This document shows, one piece after another, positions 1-7,524 of a DNA stretch of 64,000 nt. The stretch comes from JAFKFJ01 sp963786445. Lineage in GTDB: Bacteria; Pseudomonadota; Alphaproteobacteria; Acetobacterales; Acetobacteraceae. The notes under the pieces are model-generated. The model made no database searches and had not been told where the DNA came from. It was given only the letters and a program-made list of their open reading frames with translations. Where the stretch lies: assembly GCA_963786445.1 (NCBI GenBank), contig CAWAZU010000025.1:62001-126000 (forward strand), in the 5' to 3' direction. The translations under genes were made by a program, and so were the position numbers. Positions within the stretch are counted from its first letter, which is position 1; the number at the start of each line of letters is the position of its first letter.

Positions 1-768
1 CCGCGGGGCGGGCGCGGCCTGGCCGGGTGGCGGCTCGTCGCCGAGCAGCGCGTCGATGTCGAGGTCGTCCAGGGAGGCGGGCACGATCGCCTTCGGCGCC
101 GCGAAGGCCTGCATCGGCGCGTCCACGTTGTCGGCCTGCGACGGACCCTGCCAGTTGTCCACCGGCACGATGCCGTGCATCAGGTCGTCGTCGGGATCGA
201 GGCTGCCCAGGTGCGGCGCCGCGCCGGCGCGCGGCCGCGGCGATGCCTCGTCGGCGACGTCGAACGGGTCCTGCGCGCGCAGCGCCGGCGGCGGTGCCGC
301 GACCGGGTGGGCGAAGCCGGCCGCTTGCGGCCCGCCGAACGGGTCGTCGAGCGAATCGGCGAGCGGGTCGGGTGCCAGATCGGCCGGACCCGCCAGCGGA
401 TCGGCCCGCGCCACGCCGCCCGCGGCGAGCGGCGCATGGGCCGCCAGCGGCGGCGCTTCCGCCACGGCCTCGGCGACACGGACGATGTAGTCGCCGAGGC
501 GGAACTCGTCGCCGTCGGTCAGCTCCACCTGGCCGTCGCGGGGCACCCGCGAACCGGCGCCGTTGACGAACACGCCGTTGGTGCTGAGATCGGTCAGCAC
601 GTAGCGCCCGCCGGCGGCGGCGATCACGCAATGCGTCTTCGACAGCAGCCGCTCGGGGTCGGGTAGGACCCAGTCGTTGCCGGACGCCCGGCCAATGGAT
701 AGAGTCCCGCGGCTGAGCGTGCGCGTCTCGCGCGGGCCTGCGCCCTCCAGGGTCAGCGTCAGCGGCAT
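1..768 (-). CDS. FHA-domain protein, T6SS-associated (3' end outside window)
   Basis: The start is ATG at 766-768 and the frame stays open to the window edge, so the C-terminus is missing. Residues about 1-95 form a forkhead-associated domain: GRASGNDWVLPD, then SKTH, then STNGVFVNG, the usual phosphothreonine-binding signature. After it comes an Ala/Pro/Asp-rich linker with no recognisable fold, ending at the window edge with a DDLDIDALLG motif that also occurs in the tail of the TssB-TssC fusion at 1363-3123. FHA proteins of T6SS loci (TagH/Fha type) act in post-translational control of assembly. The gene is divergent from 802-1350 with only 33 bp between starts, so the two promoters must overlap. 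TagH identity is inferred from domain and location. Confidence 0.8.
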   Translation of the reverse strand, partial: MPLTLTLEGAGPRETRTLSRGTLSIGRASGNDWVLPDPERLLSKTHCVIAAAGGRYVLTDLSTNGVFVNGAGSRVPRDGQVELTDGDEFRLGDYIVRVAEAVAEAPPLAAHAPLAAGGVARADPLAGPADLAPDPLADSLDDPFGGPQAAGFAHPVAAPPPALRAQDPFDVADEASPRPRAGAAPHLGSLDPDDDLMHGIVPVDNWQGPSQADNVDAPMQAFAAPKAIVPASLDDLDIDALLGDEPPPGQAAPAPR

Positions 769-801
769 GGCCGGTCGTCATCCATTGTCGGGGAGGCTTT
801 C

Positions 802-1350
802 ATGGCAGACATCACGCTCGCCGAGTTCAACGGGTCGGTCTGGCTGGTCGGCGGGGATAGCTACTTCGACGACCTGCTGGCCAACACGCTGGCCTCCGAT
901 ATTAGCATCGAACTGGTGCAGTGCGAGTCGCAGTCCGACGTTCACGACCTGTGGGTGCAGCATTGCGGCATGCCGAGCGAGGGCAGCATGCCCTGGGTGA
1001 TCAACCCGATGATCGTCACCCGCATCCGTGGCCGCTCGCCGGACTACGCGGTGTTCTTCGCGCAATGGTCGGCGTTCCTCGATCAGGACGCGGTCGCGGT
1101 GGTGCGCGCCGCGGCCGGCTGGGCGGCCGAGAACCCCGCCATGCCGGTGCGGCTCGCCGAATATCTCGACCCGCAGGGCCCGCAGGCGATGGCCGACCTG
1201 GCGCGGCTGCGCGCGCAGCTGATCGAGGACAAGCTGGTCGAGACCGGCATCGACCGCGCCCGCATCGGCCGCATCCGCCGCGACGTGTCCGACATCGCCG
1301 GGATGCCGCAGGAGAGCCAGCGGATCGACATCATCGTGCGCGCCGAGTAG
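802..1350 (+). CDS. OmpA/MotB-like domain protein without signal peptide, T6SS-linked
   Basis: 182 residues. Residues about 83-180 align with the OmpA-like peptidoglycan-binding fold: a VFF strand, then FLDQDAVAVVRAAAGWAAEN, then LDPQGPQAMADLARLRAQ, then an ESQRIDIIV strand near the end. The Asp of the usual D-x-x-G turn and the RxxR-like helix arginines are kept, but the HTD part of the motif is replaced by EYL, so peptidoglycan binding may be reduced or lost. Residues 1-75 form a separate alpha/beta segment I do not recognise. No signal peptide, lipobox or membrane helix is visible, which is unusual for this domain; in T6SS it normally sits in the periplasm on TssL or a partner. It lies between the FHA gene and the TssB-TssC fusion. 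Confidence 0.7.
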   Translation: MADITLAEFNGSVWLVGGDSYFDDLLANTLASDISIELVQCESQSDVHDLWVQHCGMPSEGSMPWVINPMIVTRIRGRSPDYAVFFAQWSAFLDQDAVAVVRAAAGWAAENPAMPVRLAEYLDPQGPQAMADLARLRAQLIEDKLVETGIDRARIGRIRRDVSDIAGMPQESQRIDIIVRAE

Positions 1351-1362
1351 CGGCTCCGTCGG

Positions 1363-3123
1363 CTATTTCAGCGAGGCGAGCAGCGCGTCCAGGTCCGGCT
1401 CGGTGGCGTCGGCGGCTGCGGCCTCCGGCTCGGCGTTCAGGCCGGCGAGCAGCGCATCCAGGTCGTCGGTCGCGGGTGTTTCCTCCTCCGCCGGCGCTTC
1501 GGCCGCGGTTTCGTCCGCGGCCGGCGCGTCGGCCGATGCGTCCTCGGTGGCGGCCGGTTCCTCGGCGGCCGGTTCCGCGGCCGTTTCGGCCTCCGCCTCC
1601 GGCTCGGATTCGGGCGTCGGCGCCGGCGGCACCGTGGTGTCCGGCGGCCCCCAGAACCCGGCGAGCGGCGTGCCGGCGAGCGAGGTGAAGCCGCCGAGCC
1701 GCACCTCCGGCCGGCCGCGCAGCGTCACCAGCGGCATCACCCGGTAGTTCGCCACCTGCACCGCCTGCCGCTCCGACCACAGCCGCTCGGTGCAGGGCAG
1801 CGCCACCTGCTCGCCCTCGGGATCGACATAGACGTAATAGGCCATCTCGTTGACGCCCATCACGCTGCCGAGCCGCATCTTCGCGCCCTGCTGGGTAAAG
1901 GTTTCGGCCAGCAGCAGCCCCGGCAGCAGCGCCGGGTGGCCCCACAGCATGCCCGACAGGCCCTCCTGGCGGGTGAACTCCTCGAAGGCGAAGGCGTCGA
2001 TCGGGTCGGTCTTCTTGCCATACGGCAGGCGCATCAGGAAGCGCGGCGCGGCGAGCCCGAGATAGGCGGCTTCCGGCAGGCCCTGCAGCGCCGTCCAGGC
2101 ATCCTGGATCAGCGGGTTCTGCTCGTGGAACTTCTCCATCAGCGGGTCGGGCGCGATGCCGGCGATGAACGGCGCCTGGCCGCCGGCGGCGATCTGGGCG
2201 ATGCGGCCCAGCAGGTCGGCGTGCGGCGGCGCCAGGTCGAACGTGTAGAGCCCGATCAGCGCCGACAGCGGCCCCTGATGCGCGTCCATCGCCGGCTGCT
2301 CGATCAGCATGCCGTAGAGGCCGCTGTCCTCCAGCGCATCGGTGGCGGCGAGGTCGGCGGCCAGTTCCTCGGCCGAGACGTCGTAGAGCACGATCTCCAT
2401 GCGCGCGCCGGTCTCGATCCGGCGGGCCAGCAGTTCGACGCCGCGCCACAGCGCCTCGGCGGTCTGGAAGTCCGGGTGGTGCAGCACGCGCCGCATCGCC
2501 GCCGACAGCGCCTCGTCCACGCGCGCCACCAGCGCGTCCTGCCGCGCGTCGCGCGCCGGCACGATGAACGGGCCGACCAGCCGGCGGATCAGGTCGTCGG
2601 CTTCGGCCTCGGCGGCCTCGGCGGTCGAGGGGCGGCCGACCAGGCGGGCGAAGTCGGACAGTTTGCGGTCGGTCGCGACCGCCGCGCCGCGGGCGCGGCG
2701 GCGCGGATGCGGCAGCGGCGCCTGGCCGCCCCAGGACAGCACCTGCTTGGCCGCGCGGTCGAAGCCGGTGCGGCTGGCGAGGTTGCGCCGCAGGTCGCGC
2801 AGTTGCGAGAACAGATCGAGATTCTCGGCGAGCTGGTCGGGGTGGAAGTCGTCCATGCTGCCGATCGGCACCGCCACCGTGCCGCCGTCCTCGGCGAGCG
2901 GCAGCGCGAGCGACAGTTTTTGCCGCGCCAGCACGGTATCGAGATTGTCCACATCGACCTTGAGCGGCTTGCGGGAGGCCAGCGCGGCGCCGGTTTCCAC
3001 GGTGCCGGCATTGGCGCGGCCGGAGAAATCGCCGAGCAGGGCGAGGCGGAATTTCGTCCCCGGCCCGGTGGCGACGGCGCGCGGCGCCCGGCCGAGACGG
3101 CCGAAATTGACCTCGTACTGCAT
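1363..3123 (-). CDS. TssB-TssC fusion-type sheath paralogue with acidic tail
   Basis: 586 residues from ATG 3121-3123; a longer frame exists upstream, but family similarity starts here. Residues about 20-140 resemble the small sheath subunit TssB (FRLALLGDFSG, then RKPLKVDVDNLDTVLARQ, then a GSMDDFHPDQL segment matching SMDDFSPAAV of the TssB at 16607-17122). Residues about 175-475 resemble the large subunit TssC (LHHPDFQTAEALWRGVELL, LMRLPYGKKTDPIDAF, a MGVNEMAYYVY strand). A low-complexity Ala/Glu/Pro tail of about 100 residues follows and contains two DLDALL motifs, the second near the C-terminus. Canonical tssB and tssC are also present, so this is an extra component, perhaps a sheath cap, assembly factor or effector-linked sheath variant. 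Its role is not known to me. Confidence 0.75.
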   Translation of the reverse strand: MQYEVNFGRLGRAPRAVATGPGTKFRLALLGDFSGRANAGTVETGAALASRKPLKVDVDNLDTVLARQKLSLALPLAEDGGTVAVPIGSMDDFHPDQLAENLDLFSQLRDLRRNLASRTGFDRAAKQVLSWGGQAPLPHPRRRARGAAVATDRKLSDFARLVGRPSTAEAAEAEADDLIRRLVGPFIVPARDARQDALVARVDEALSAAMRRVLHHPDFQTAEALWRGVELLARRIETGARMEIVLYDVSAEELAADLAATDALEDSGLYGMLIEQPAMDAHQGPLSALIGLYTFDLAPPHADLLGRIAQIAAGGQAPFIAGIAPDPLMEKFHEQNPLIQDAWTALQGLPEAAYLGLAAPRFLMRLPYGKKTDPIDAFAFEEFTRQEGLSGMLWGHPALLPGLLLAETFTQQGAKMRLGSVMGVNEMAYYVYVDPEGEQVALPCTERLWSERQAVQVANYRVMPLVTLRGRPEVRLGGFTSLAGTPLAGFWGPPDTTVPPAPTPESEPEAEAETAAEPAAEEPAATEDASADAPAADETAAEAPAEEETPATDDLDALLAGLNAEPEAAAADATEPDLDALLASLK

Positions 3124-3248
3124 GCGACGTCTCCGCGTGGGTGGCGACAACGATAGCATCCCGCGCCGCCGCGCCAATGGGCTTTCCAGCGGGCCGCGGC
3201 ACGATGCTATAAGAAGAACGACATCCGCGACCGCCAGCGAGGGATACC

Positions 3249-4555
3249 ATGGCAGAGGCACAGGACGACCTGATGAAGGTGGGCGAGCTCAAGACCGTCC
3301 TTGCGCTCGCCGACAAGCAGCCGATCAACTGCGCCTTCGGGCTGGCCGCCGACAAGTCGGCGCTGCTGCTGGTGCACAAGCAGACCGCGCCAAAAATCCT
3401 GGTCAAGCAGGTCGAGCTGAAGGCGAAATCGGCCGACAAGAATTCGCTGCGGTTCGGCCGCATCACGGTCGATGCCGCCGACCCCGGCACGCTGAAATTC
3501 ACCACCAACAAGAAAGAGATCGGCGGCACCGTCATGGGGCTGGTGAAGCTGGCGAAGAAAGCCGGCTACCAGGCCGTCGTGCTGAACGAGGACCCGGCGC
3601 TCGAAGGCGGCGACGCCCCGGCCGGGACGTCGGCTGCCGCCGCCGGCGCAGGCGCAGGCCGTTCCGCCGCCGCCCCCGCTGCCGCCGGGGCAGCGACCGG
3701 CGCCGCCAACGCCGCCGCCCGCCGCCGGCGGGCAGCGGCCGGCCGCTCCGCCACCGCCGCCGCCGCCGCCGGCGCAAGGGCAGGCGGCTCCGCCACCGCT
3801 GCCGGCGGGGCAGCGACCGGCCGCTCCGCCACCGCCGCCGCCGCCGGCGGCGCAGCGGCAGGGCGTTCCGCCTCCGCCGCCGCCCCTTCCTCCGTCGGCC
3901 GGGCGACAGCCGCAACAGCCGCCCGACTGGGACGCGCTGAACAAAGACGCTGACCGGGCTCGTCCAGCAGATCCCGACCGCCGTCGGCGGCAACCCGATG
4001 CTGCAGCAGCCGCTGGTCAAACTGGCCGGCGCCGCCCAGGCCGCCCTGAAGACACGAAAGGACCTTGCCGGCACGACGGCCGCCGTCGAGGAGTTGCGCC
4101 GCGCCGTGGCCACCGCCGCCGAGCAGGCGAAACTCACCCAGAAGGCGCAGGCGGGCGGCGGTCCCGTGGCCTACGCCAAGTCGCGCCTCGCCTGGATCGC
4201 CGTGCGCAAGAAGGTGGAGGGCGACATCGAAAAGCTGCGCACCACGATCATCGCCACCTACCAGCAGGACGGCATCGCCGCCGAACTGGACAAGGCCTAC
4301 CAGGCCCGCGTGGCGCCGGTGCTGGCGGCGCTGGACGAGCGGCTGGCCGACGCGCTGGACGATGCCACCAACGCCACCGACCCCAGCAAGCGCGCGGCCC
4401 TGGTGGCGGAGGCGAAGGAGATCATGGGCGACTACACGACCTTCCTGAACACCGACAAGACCATCGCCGAACTCGACGCCAATCCGTTCATGCCGCTGTC
4501 GATCCAGAACACCATCGCGGCGACGCTGAACACGCTGTCCAAGGCGGTGCAATAA
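3249..4555 (+). CDS. Unrecognised T6SS-cassette protein with proline-rich middle (two frameshifts)
   Basis: The span is read in three successive frames: 3249 to about 3640, about 3640 to 3945, and about 3945 to 4555. Each switch equals one inserted base in a GC- and proline-codon-rich tract; removing both gives 434 residues. The N-terminal domain (about 1-118) is a compact, lysine-rich alpha/beta segment beginning MAEAQDDLMKVGELKTVLAL. The middle is a disordered run of PPPPPP blocks alternating with Q-R-P-A. The C-terminal part (about 235-434) is helical, includes YAKSRLAWIAVRKKVEGDI, and is probably coiled coil. No enzyme motif is visible. It opens a plus-strand cassette with 4615-6417 and 6431-6763, and could be an adaptor/chaperone or a second secreted protein. 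I do not recognise the family. Confidence 0.6.
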
Positions 4556-4559
4556 GGAC

Positions 4560-4591
4560 GTCGGCGCCGGGCATCGGTGCCCGGCGCCGAC
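4560..4591 (+). terminator. Perfect 14-bp hairpin between cassette genes
   Basis: GTCGGCGCCGGGCA (4560-4573), loop TCGG, then the exact complement (4578-4591). It begins 4 nt after the stop of 3249-4555 and ends 23 nt before ATG 4615. There is no T-run, so it may attenuate transcription or protect the upstream mRNA rather than fully terminate. Confidence 0.45.
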
Positions 4592-4614
4592 CAACGGTCA
4601 TTGGGGGATCGGTC

Positions 4615-6417
4615 ATGTCAGGAAACAATCAGCCGAACCAGCAACAGGCGACGCCGATACCGCCGAATGTCAGCGAGGAAGATCGCTGGACCAGCAGCTT
4701 CTCGGGGATGCACGTCGATCGGGGTCCCCGCCTGCTGGGCGGCTCGCCGTCCACCGGCTCGAAGCCGCTGCCGCCAACTCCCCCCCGCGAAGGCCGGCCG
4801 CCGCTCTCCACCGGCTCGAAGCCGCTGCCGCCGACTCCGCCCCGCGAAGGCCGGCCGCCGCTCTCCACCGACTCGAAGCCGCTGCCGCCGACTCCCCCGC
4901 GCGAAGGCCGGCCGCCGCTCTCCACCGACTCGAAGCCGCTGCCGCCGACTCCCCCCCGCGAAGGCCGGCCGCCGCTCTCCACCGGCTCGAAGCCGCTGCC
5001 GCCGACTCCCCCTCGCGAAGGCCGGCCGCCGCTGTCCACCGAGCCGCAGGTCACGACGCCGGAAGGCGGGACGCCGCCAACCGAGCCGCAGGTCACGACG
5101 CCGCCCACCGTCGAGCCGGAGCGGACGGAGTTCCAGGACAAGCTGAACAAGCTCGGCGAGACGCTCGGCAAGATCGACGAGCGGGTCAAGAAACTGACCT
5201 CTCCGCCGGCCGCGGTCACCAAGGCGCTGAAGGCCGCGACCGACGCCAGGGGCACCGCCGAAAAGGCGGGCGAGGCGAAGCCCGCGGACTGGCCGGCCGC
5301 CAACGCATCGCTGGAAGAGCTGCAAAAGAAGCTCGACGCGGTGAACACCGCCTGCCTCGACGAGGCCGGCAAGCTGGCCAAGGGGTTCGACCAGCGGTTT
5401 GCCGACAAGGACAAGCACAAGCCCGCCGGCAAGGACATCGTCGCGAAATACACCGCCTATGGAAAGGCCAGGAAGGCGCTGCAAGGCCAGATCGCCGGCA
5501 AGGACGGTCTGGCGGCCCTGGAAGCCTGCCCGGCGACCGAGACCGCGCTCGCCGAGTTCGAGACCGCCGCCGCGCCGTCCAGCCAGGTCAAGCGCCAGAA
5601 GGCCGAGAAAGCGTTTGACGACCTCAAGAAGCTCAGCGACGAGGACCTCGGCAAGAAGTCGTTGCAGGAACAGGCGGAACTTGCACTGGACCTGTGCGCC
5701 AACGGCACGCCGTCCGGCTCCGTCCAGGTAAGCAGCAACCCGGCAAAATTCCTCCCGGCTCCCGGCAGCACCCTGGAGCAGCTCACCAGGCTCTATAAGC
5801 ATTCCAAGCCCGATGAGAAATTCATGAACAAGCGCGCGCAGCAGCGCGAGCAGATCGCCGATGAAGTCGCGAAGATGGAGGAGATCAAAAAGCTCCACAA
5901 ACCGAACGGCGACCTGGATGTTGATTATTGGAATAATTTTACTAGCGACGGCGATAAGGTAATTCAGATGCTGAAGAAGATTTGCGATGTGCAGGCTGAC
6001 GCCTTGGGCATGGCGCGCATATCCGTGACGCAAAAACCGATTCCGGGCGCAAAGAATGGGAACATGGGCGGATATGATCCCGCAACGAATTCCATCACCG
6101 TAAACTGCTGGCCCGGTTACCTGAAGCCGGTGAGCGAAGCACTCGACACGATCATCCATGAGACGTTCCACGCCCATCAGGATGTCATCGTGAAGAAGCT
6201 GAAGGCCGGCGAAATCGCGCCGGGCGATGACGACTACGCCACGGCGATGATGTACATGGTCAACGACATCCCGGTCGGATACGTTGGCTCGGGGACGGTG
6301 GGCAGCGAGAACTACAAGACGCAGCCGACCGAGTTCGACAGCTTCCACCATGCCGGCAAGACCATCGAGAGTCTGATGGTCAAGGCGAAGGCAGGTGCTC
6401 AGGGCACCGGCGGCTGA
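4615..6417 (+). CDS. Candidate T6SS-associated effector: proline-rich repeats, coiled coil, HExxH metallopeptidase-like C-terminus
   Basis: 600 residues; ATG preceded by GGGGGATC. Residues 46-140 are five exact-length 19-residue repeats (unit core SKPLPPTPPREGRPPLST). Residues about 150-400 are Lys/Glu/Ala-rich and helical. The C-terminal part (about 440-600) has HETFH at residues 515-519, followed by A-H-Q, and a glutamate in PTEFDSF at residue 573. This fits a gluzincin zinc site: two histidines, the catalytic glutamate, and a distant glutamate ligand. The DNA around 5900-6200 is more AT-rich than the 5' half, which suggests a recombined C-terminal module as in polymorphic toxins. There is no signal peptide and no VgrG, PAAR, Rhs or Hcp domain, so a secretion route is not shown by sequence. 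A structural or housekeeping protease-like role is the alternative. Confidence 0.6.
   Translation: MSGNNQPNQQQATPIPPNVSEEDRWTSSFSGMHVDRGPRLLGGSPSTGSKPLPPTPPREGRPPLSTGSKPLPPTPPREGRPPLSTDSKPLPPTPPREGRPPLSTDSKPLPPTPPREGRPPLSTGSKPLPPTPPREGRPPLSTEPQVTTPEGGTPPTEPQVTTPPTVEPERTEFQDKLNKLGETLGKIDERVKKLTSPPAAVTKALKAATDARGTAEKAGEAKPADWPAANASLEELQKKLDAVNTACLDEAGKLAKGFDQRFADKDKHKPAGKDIVAKYTAYGKARKALQGQIAGKDGLAALEACPATETALAEFETAAAPSSQVKRQKAEKAFDDLKKLSDEDLGKKSLQEQAELALDLCANGTPSGSVQVSSNPAKFLPAPGSTLEQLTRLYKHSKPDEKFMNKRAQQREQIADEVAKMEEIKKLHKPNGDLDVDYWNNFTSDGDKVIQMLKKICDVQADALGMARISVTQKPIPGAKNGNMGGYDPATNSITVNCWPGYLKPVSEALDTIIHETFHAHQDVIVKKLKAGEIAPGDDDYATAMMYMVNDIPVGYVGSGTVGSENYKTQPTEFDSFHHAGKTIESLMVKAKAGAQGTGG
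4750..5034 (+). repeat. Five in-frame 57-bp tandem repeats
   Basis: Units start at 4750, 4807, 4864, 4921 and 4978 with exact 57-bp spacing; a partial sixth starts at 5035. Units differ by single bases (for example G/D at the third residue, Gly versus Asp codon). They encode 19-residue proline-rich units, so copy number can change without loss of frame. Confidence 0.95.
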
Positions 6418-6430
6418 CAGGGGACGTGAC

Positions 6431-6763
6431 ATGACCAAAACACCAGCGGCCAGCGAAAAATTCACGGTCACCTACGGCGCGCCGTTCGAGGCGTCCGGCG
6501 TCGCCGCCGGCGTGATCGCGATCGACGCCACGCATCATCTGACCGTCGTCTCGGCCGAACCCGGCTTCGCCGACAAGCTGGACCTCGCCACCAGCATGCT
6601 CAACAGCAGCGACGACTTCCTGCTGCGTGACACGCCGCCGCCCGAGGCGTCGCCGCGCGCGCAATACCGGCGCATCGTCTCCCGCGACGCGGCCGATGCG
6701 CGTCAGGCGCTGCTGGAGATATTGCAGGGCAACTACGGCTTCGAATTGACGCCCGCCGGCTGA
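6431..6763 (+). CDS. Small protein, candidate partner or immunity protein of the metallopeptidase-like gene
   Basis: 110 residues from ATG 6431, only 13 nt after the stop of 4615-6417; the open frame upstream of this ATG overlaps that gene in another frame and is not used. The sequence starts MTKTPAASEKFTVTYGAPFE and has alternating short strands and helices, with no signal peptide, membrane helix or known motif. Position immediately downstream of a candidate toxin, small size and co-orientation are what one expects of an immunity protein. A cytosolic form would suit an effector acting in the cytoplasm. No homologous family is known to me, so the assignment rests on context only. Confidence 0.5.
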   Translation: MTKTPAASEKFTVTYGAPFEASGVAAGVIAIDATHHLTVVSAEPGFADKLDLATSMLNSSDDFLLRDTPPPEASPRAQYRRIVSRDAADARQALLEILQGNYGFELTPAG

Positions 6764-6850
6764 TCGCGCCACCCCCACGGCAGACCCGGACGAAGCCCCG
6801 GGACCGGTCCGGCCGCGGGTCCGGTGGCCGGGGCGCCGCCGCGGGATAGC

Positions 6851-7508
6851 GCTTGCCCAGCCCGGCCATGTTGTGTTCCTACTTCCGTTCGTGTTCCCCA
6901 CCGTCCTCCCCGCCCCGGCGGACCGGTTCGCCCGCGTCATCGACCTGCTGTGCCGGGCCATCGCCGCGCACAGCGCCGGCGCCCCGCGCGTCCGGCCCCT
7001 GCTGCTGCTGGTCTGGTCGCGGCTGCGCCGCATGGCCGTCCGGTTCGCCCGCCTCGCCGCCCGGGTCCAGGCCGGCGCGCCGCCCGCGACACGGCCGCGC
7101 CCGGCCAGGTCGGGGCCACCGCCAAAACCGCTCCCGCGCGGCTTCGCCTGGCTGGTGCGGCTGGTGCCGGCCACGGCGGCCAGTGCCGCGCAGTTGCAGC
7201 ACCTGCTCGCCGATCCCGAGATGGCGGCACTCATCGCCGCCGCCCCGCAGGCGGGCCGCATCCTGCGCCCGCTCTGCCGCATGCTGGGCATCCGCCCACC
7301 GCCCGGCCTGAGCAGACCGCCGCCCGCCGCGCCGGCGGCGCCGTCCCGCCCCGCCGCTACCGGCCGGGCGCCGCCGCCCGCCTCACCGCGCGACCGGCCA
7401 CCCCGCCCGCCGCCGGACCCGACCATCGGCCCTCACACCATCGGCCCGCCCGTTCCGGCGTGAGCGCGCCACGCCCCCGCACGCCGTCATCGTTCCACAA
7501 TAACAACG
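6851..7508 (+). repeat. Dispersed element, copy 1 (gene 6891-7463 inside)
   Basis: Box GCTTGCCCAGCCCG at 6851-6864, 26 nt, start codon 6891, gene, stop 7461-7463, 27 nt, then a degenerate copy (7491-7508, CGTTCC-N6-AACAAC-like) of the 18-nt site found at copies 2 and 3. Spacings are identical in all three copies. This copy lacks the longer upstream flank shared by copies 2 and 3 and is the most divergent. Confidence 0.75.
6891..7463 (+). CDS. Unrecognised small protein, dispersed paralogue family, copy 1
   Basis: 190 residues from GTG 6891, chosen because it aligns with the starts of the two paralogues (21144 and 29621). Shared features in order: ADRFARxIxxLxRAIAA near the N-terminus; PLLLLVWSRLRR, a short hydrophobic-then-basic stretch; FARLAARVQAG; a basic/proline linker; then the best conserved block, AQLQHLLADPEMAALIAAAP and RILRPLCRMLGIRPPP. 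It ends in a Pro/Arg-rich tail finishing PPVPA. The hydrophobic segment is short and could be amphipathic rather than transmembrane. No catalytic motif is seen and function is unknown. It lies between the T6SS cassette and clpV but its paralogues sit in unrelated contexts, so a T6SS role is unlikely. Confidence 0.65.
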   Translation: MFPTVLPAPADRFARVIDLLCRAIAAHSAGAPRVRPLLLLVWSRLRRMAVRFARLAARVQAGAPPATRPRPARSGPPPKPLPRGFAWLVRLVPATAASAAQLQHLLADPEMAALIAAAPQAGRILRPLCRMLGIRPPPGLSRPPPAAPAAPSRPAATGRAPPPASPRDRPPRPPPDPTIGPHTIGPPVPA

Positions 7509-7524
7509 ACACTTCCGCTCGGCC

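Noticed and set aside
1936..3156. 406-codon plus-strand frame over the sheath fusion gene
   Set aside because: Antisense shadow: product is dominated by Arg/Gln/Gly/Ala without motifs, while the minus strand has clear TssB/TssC similarity.
3600..3960. Programmed ribosomal frameshifting in the proline-rich gene
   Set aside because: No slippery heptamer with a downstream structure stands out, and the same kind of one-base insertion occurs in many unrelated genes of the window.
4750..5034. Regular repeats considered as a CRISPR array
   Set aside because: Units are contiguous 57-bp copies without unique spacers and lie in frame inside a coding region.
6851..7508. Dispersed element as an insertion sequence
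   Set aside because: No transposase, no terminal inverted repeats and no target duplication could be seen; it is listed as a repeat of unknown nature instead.
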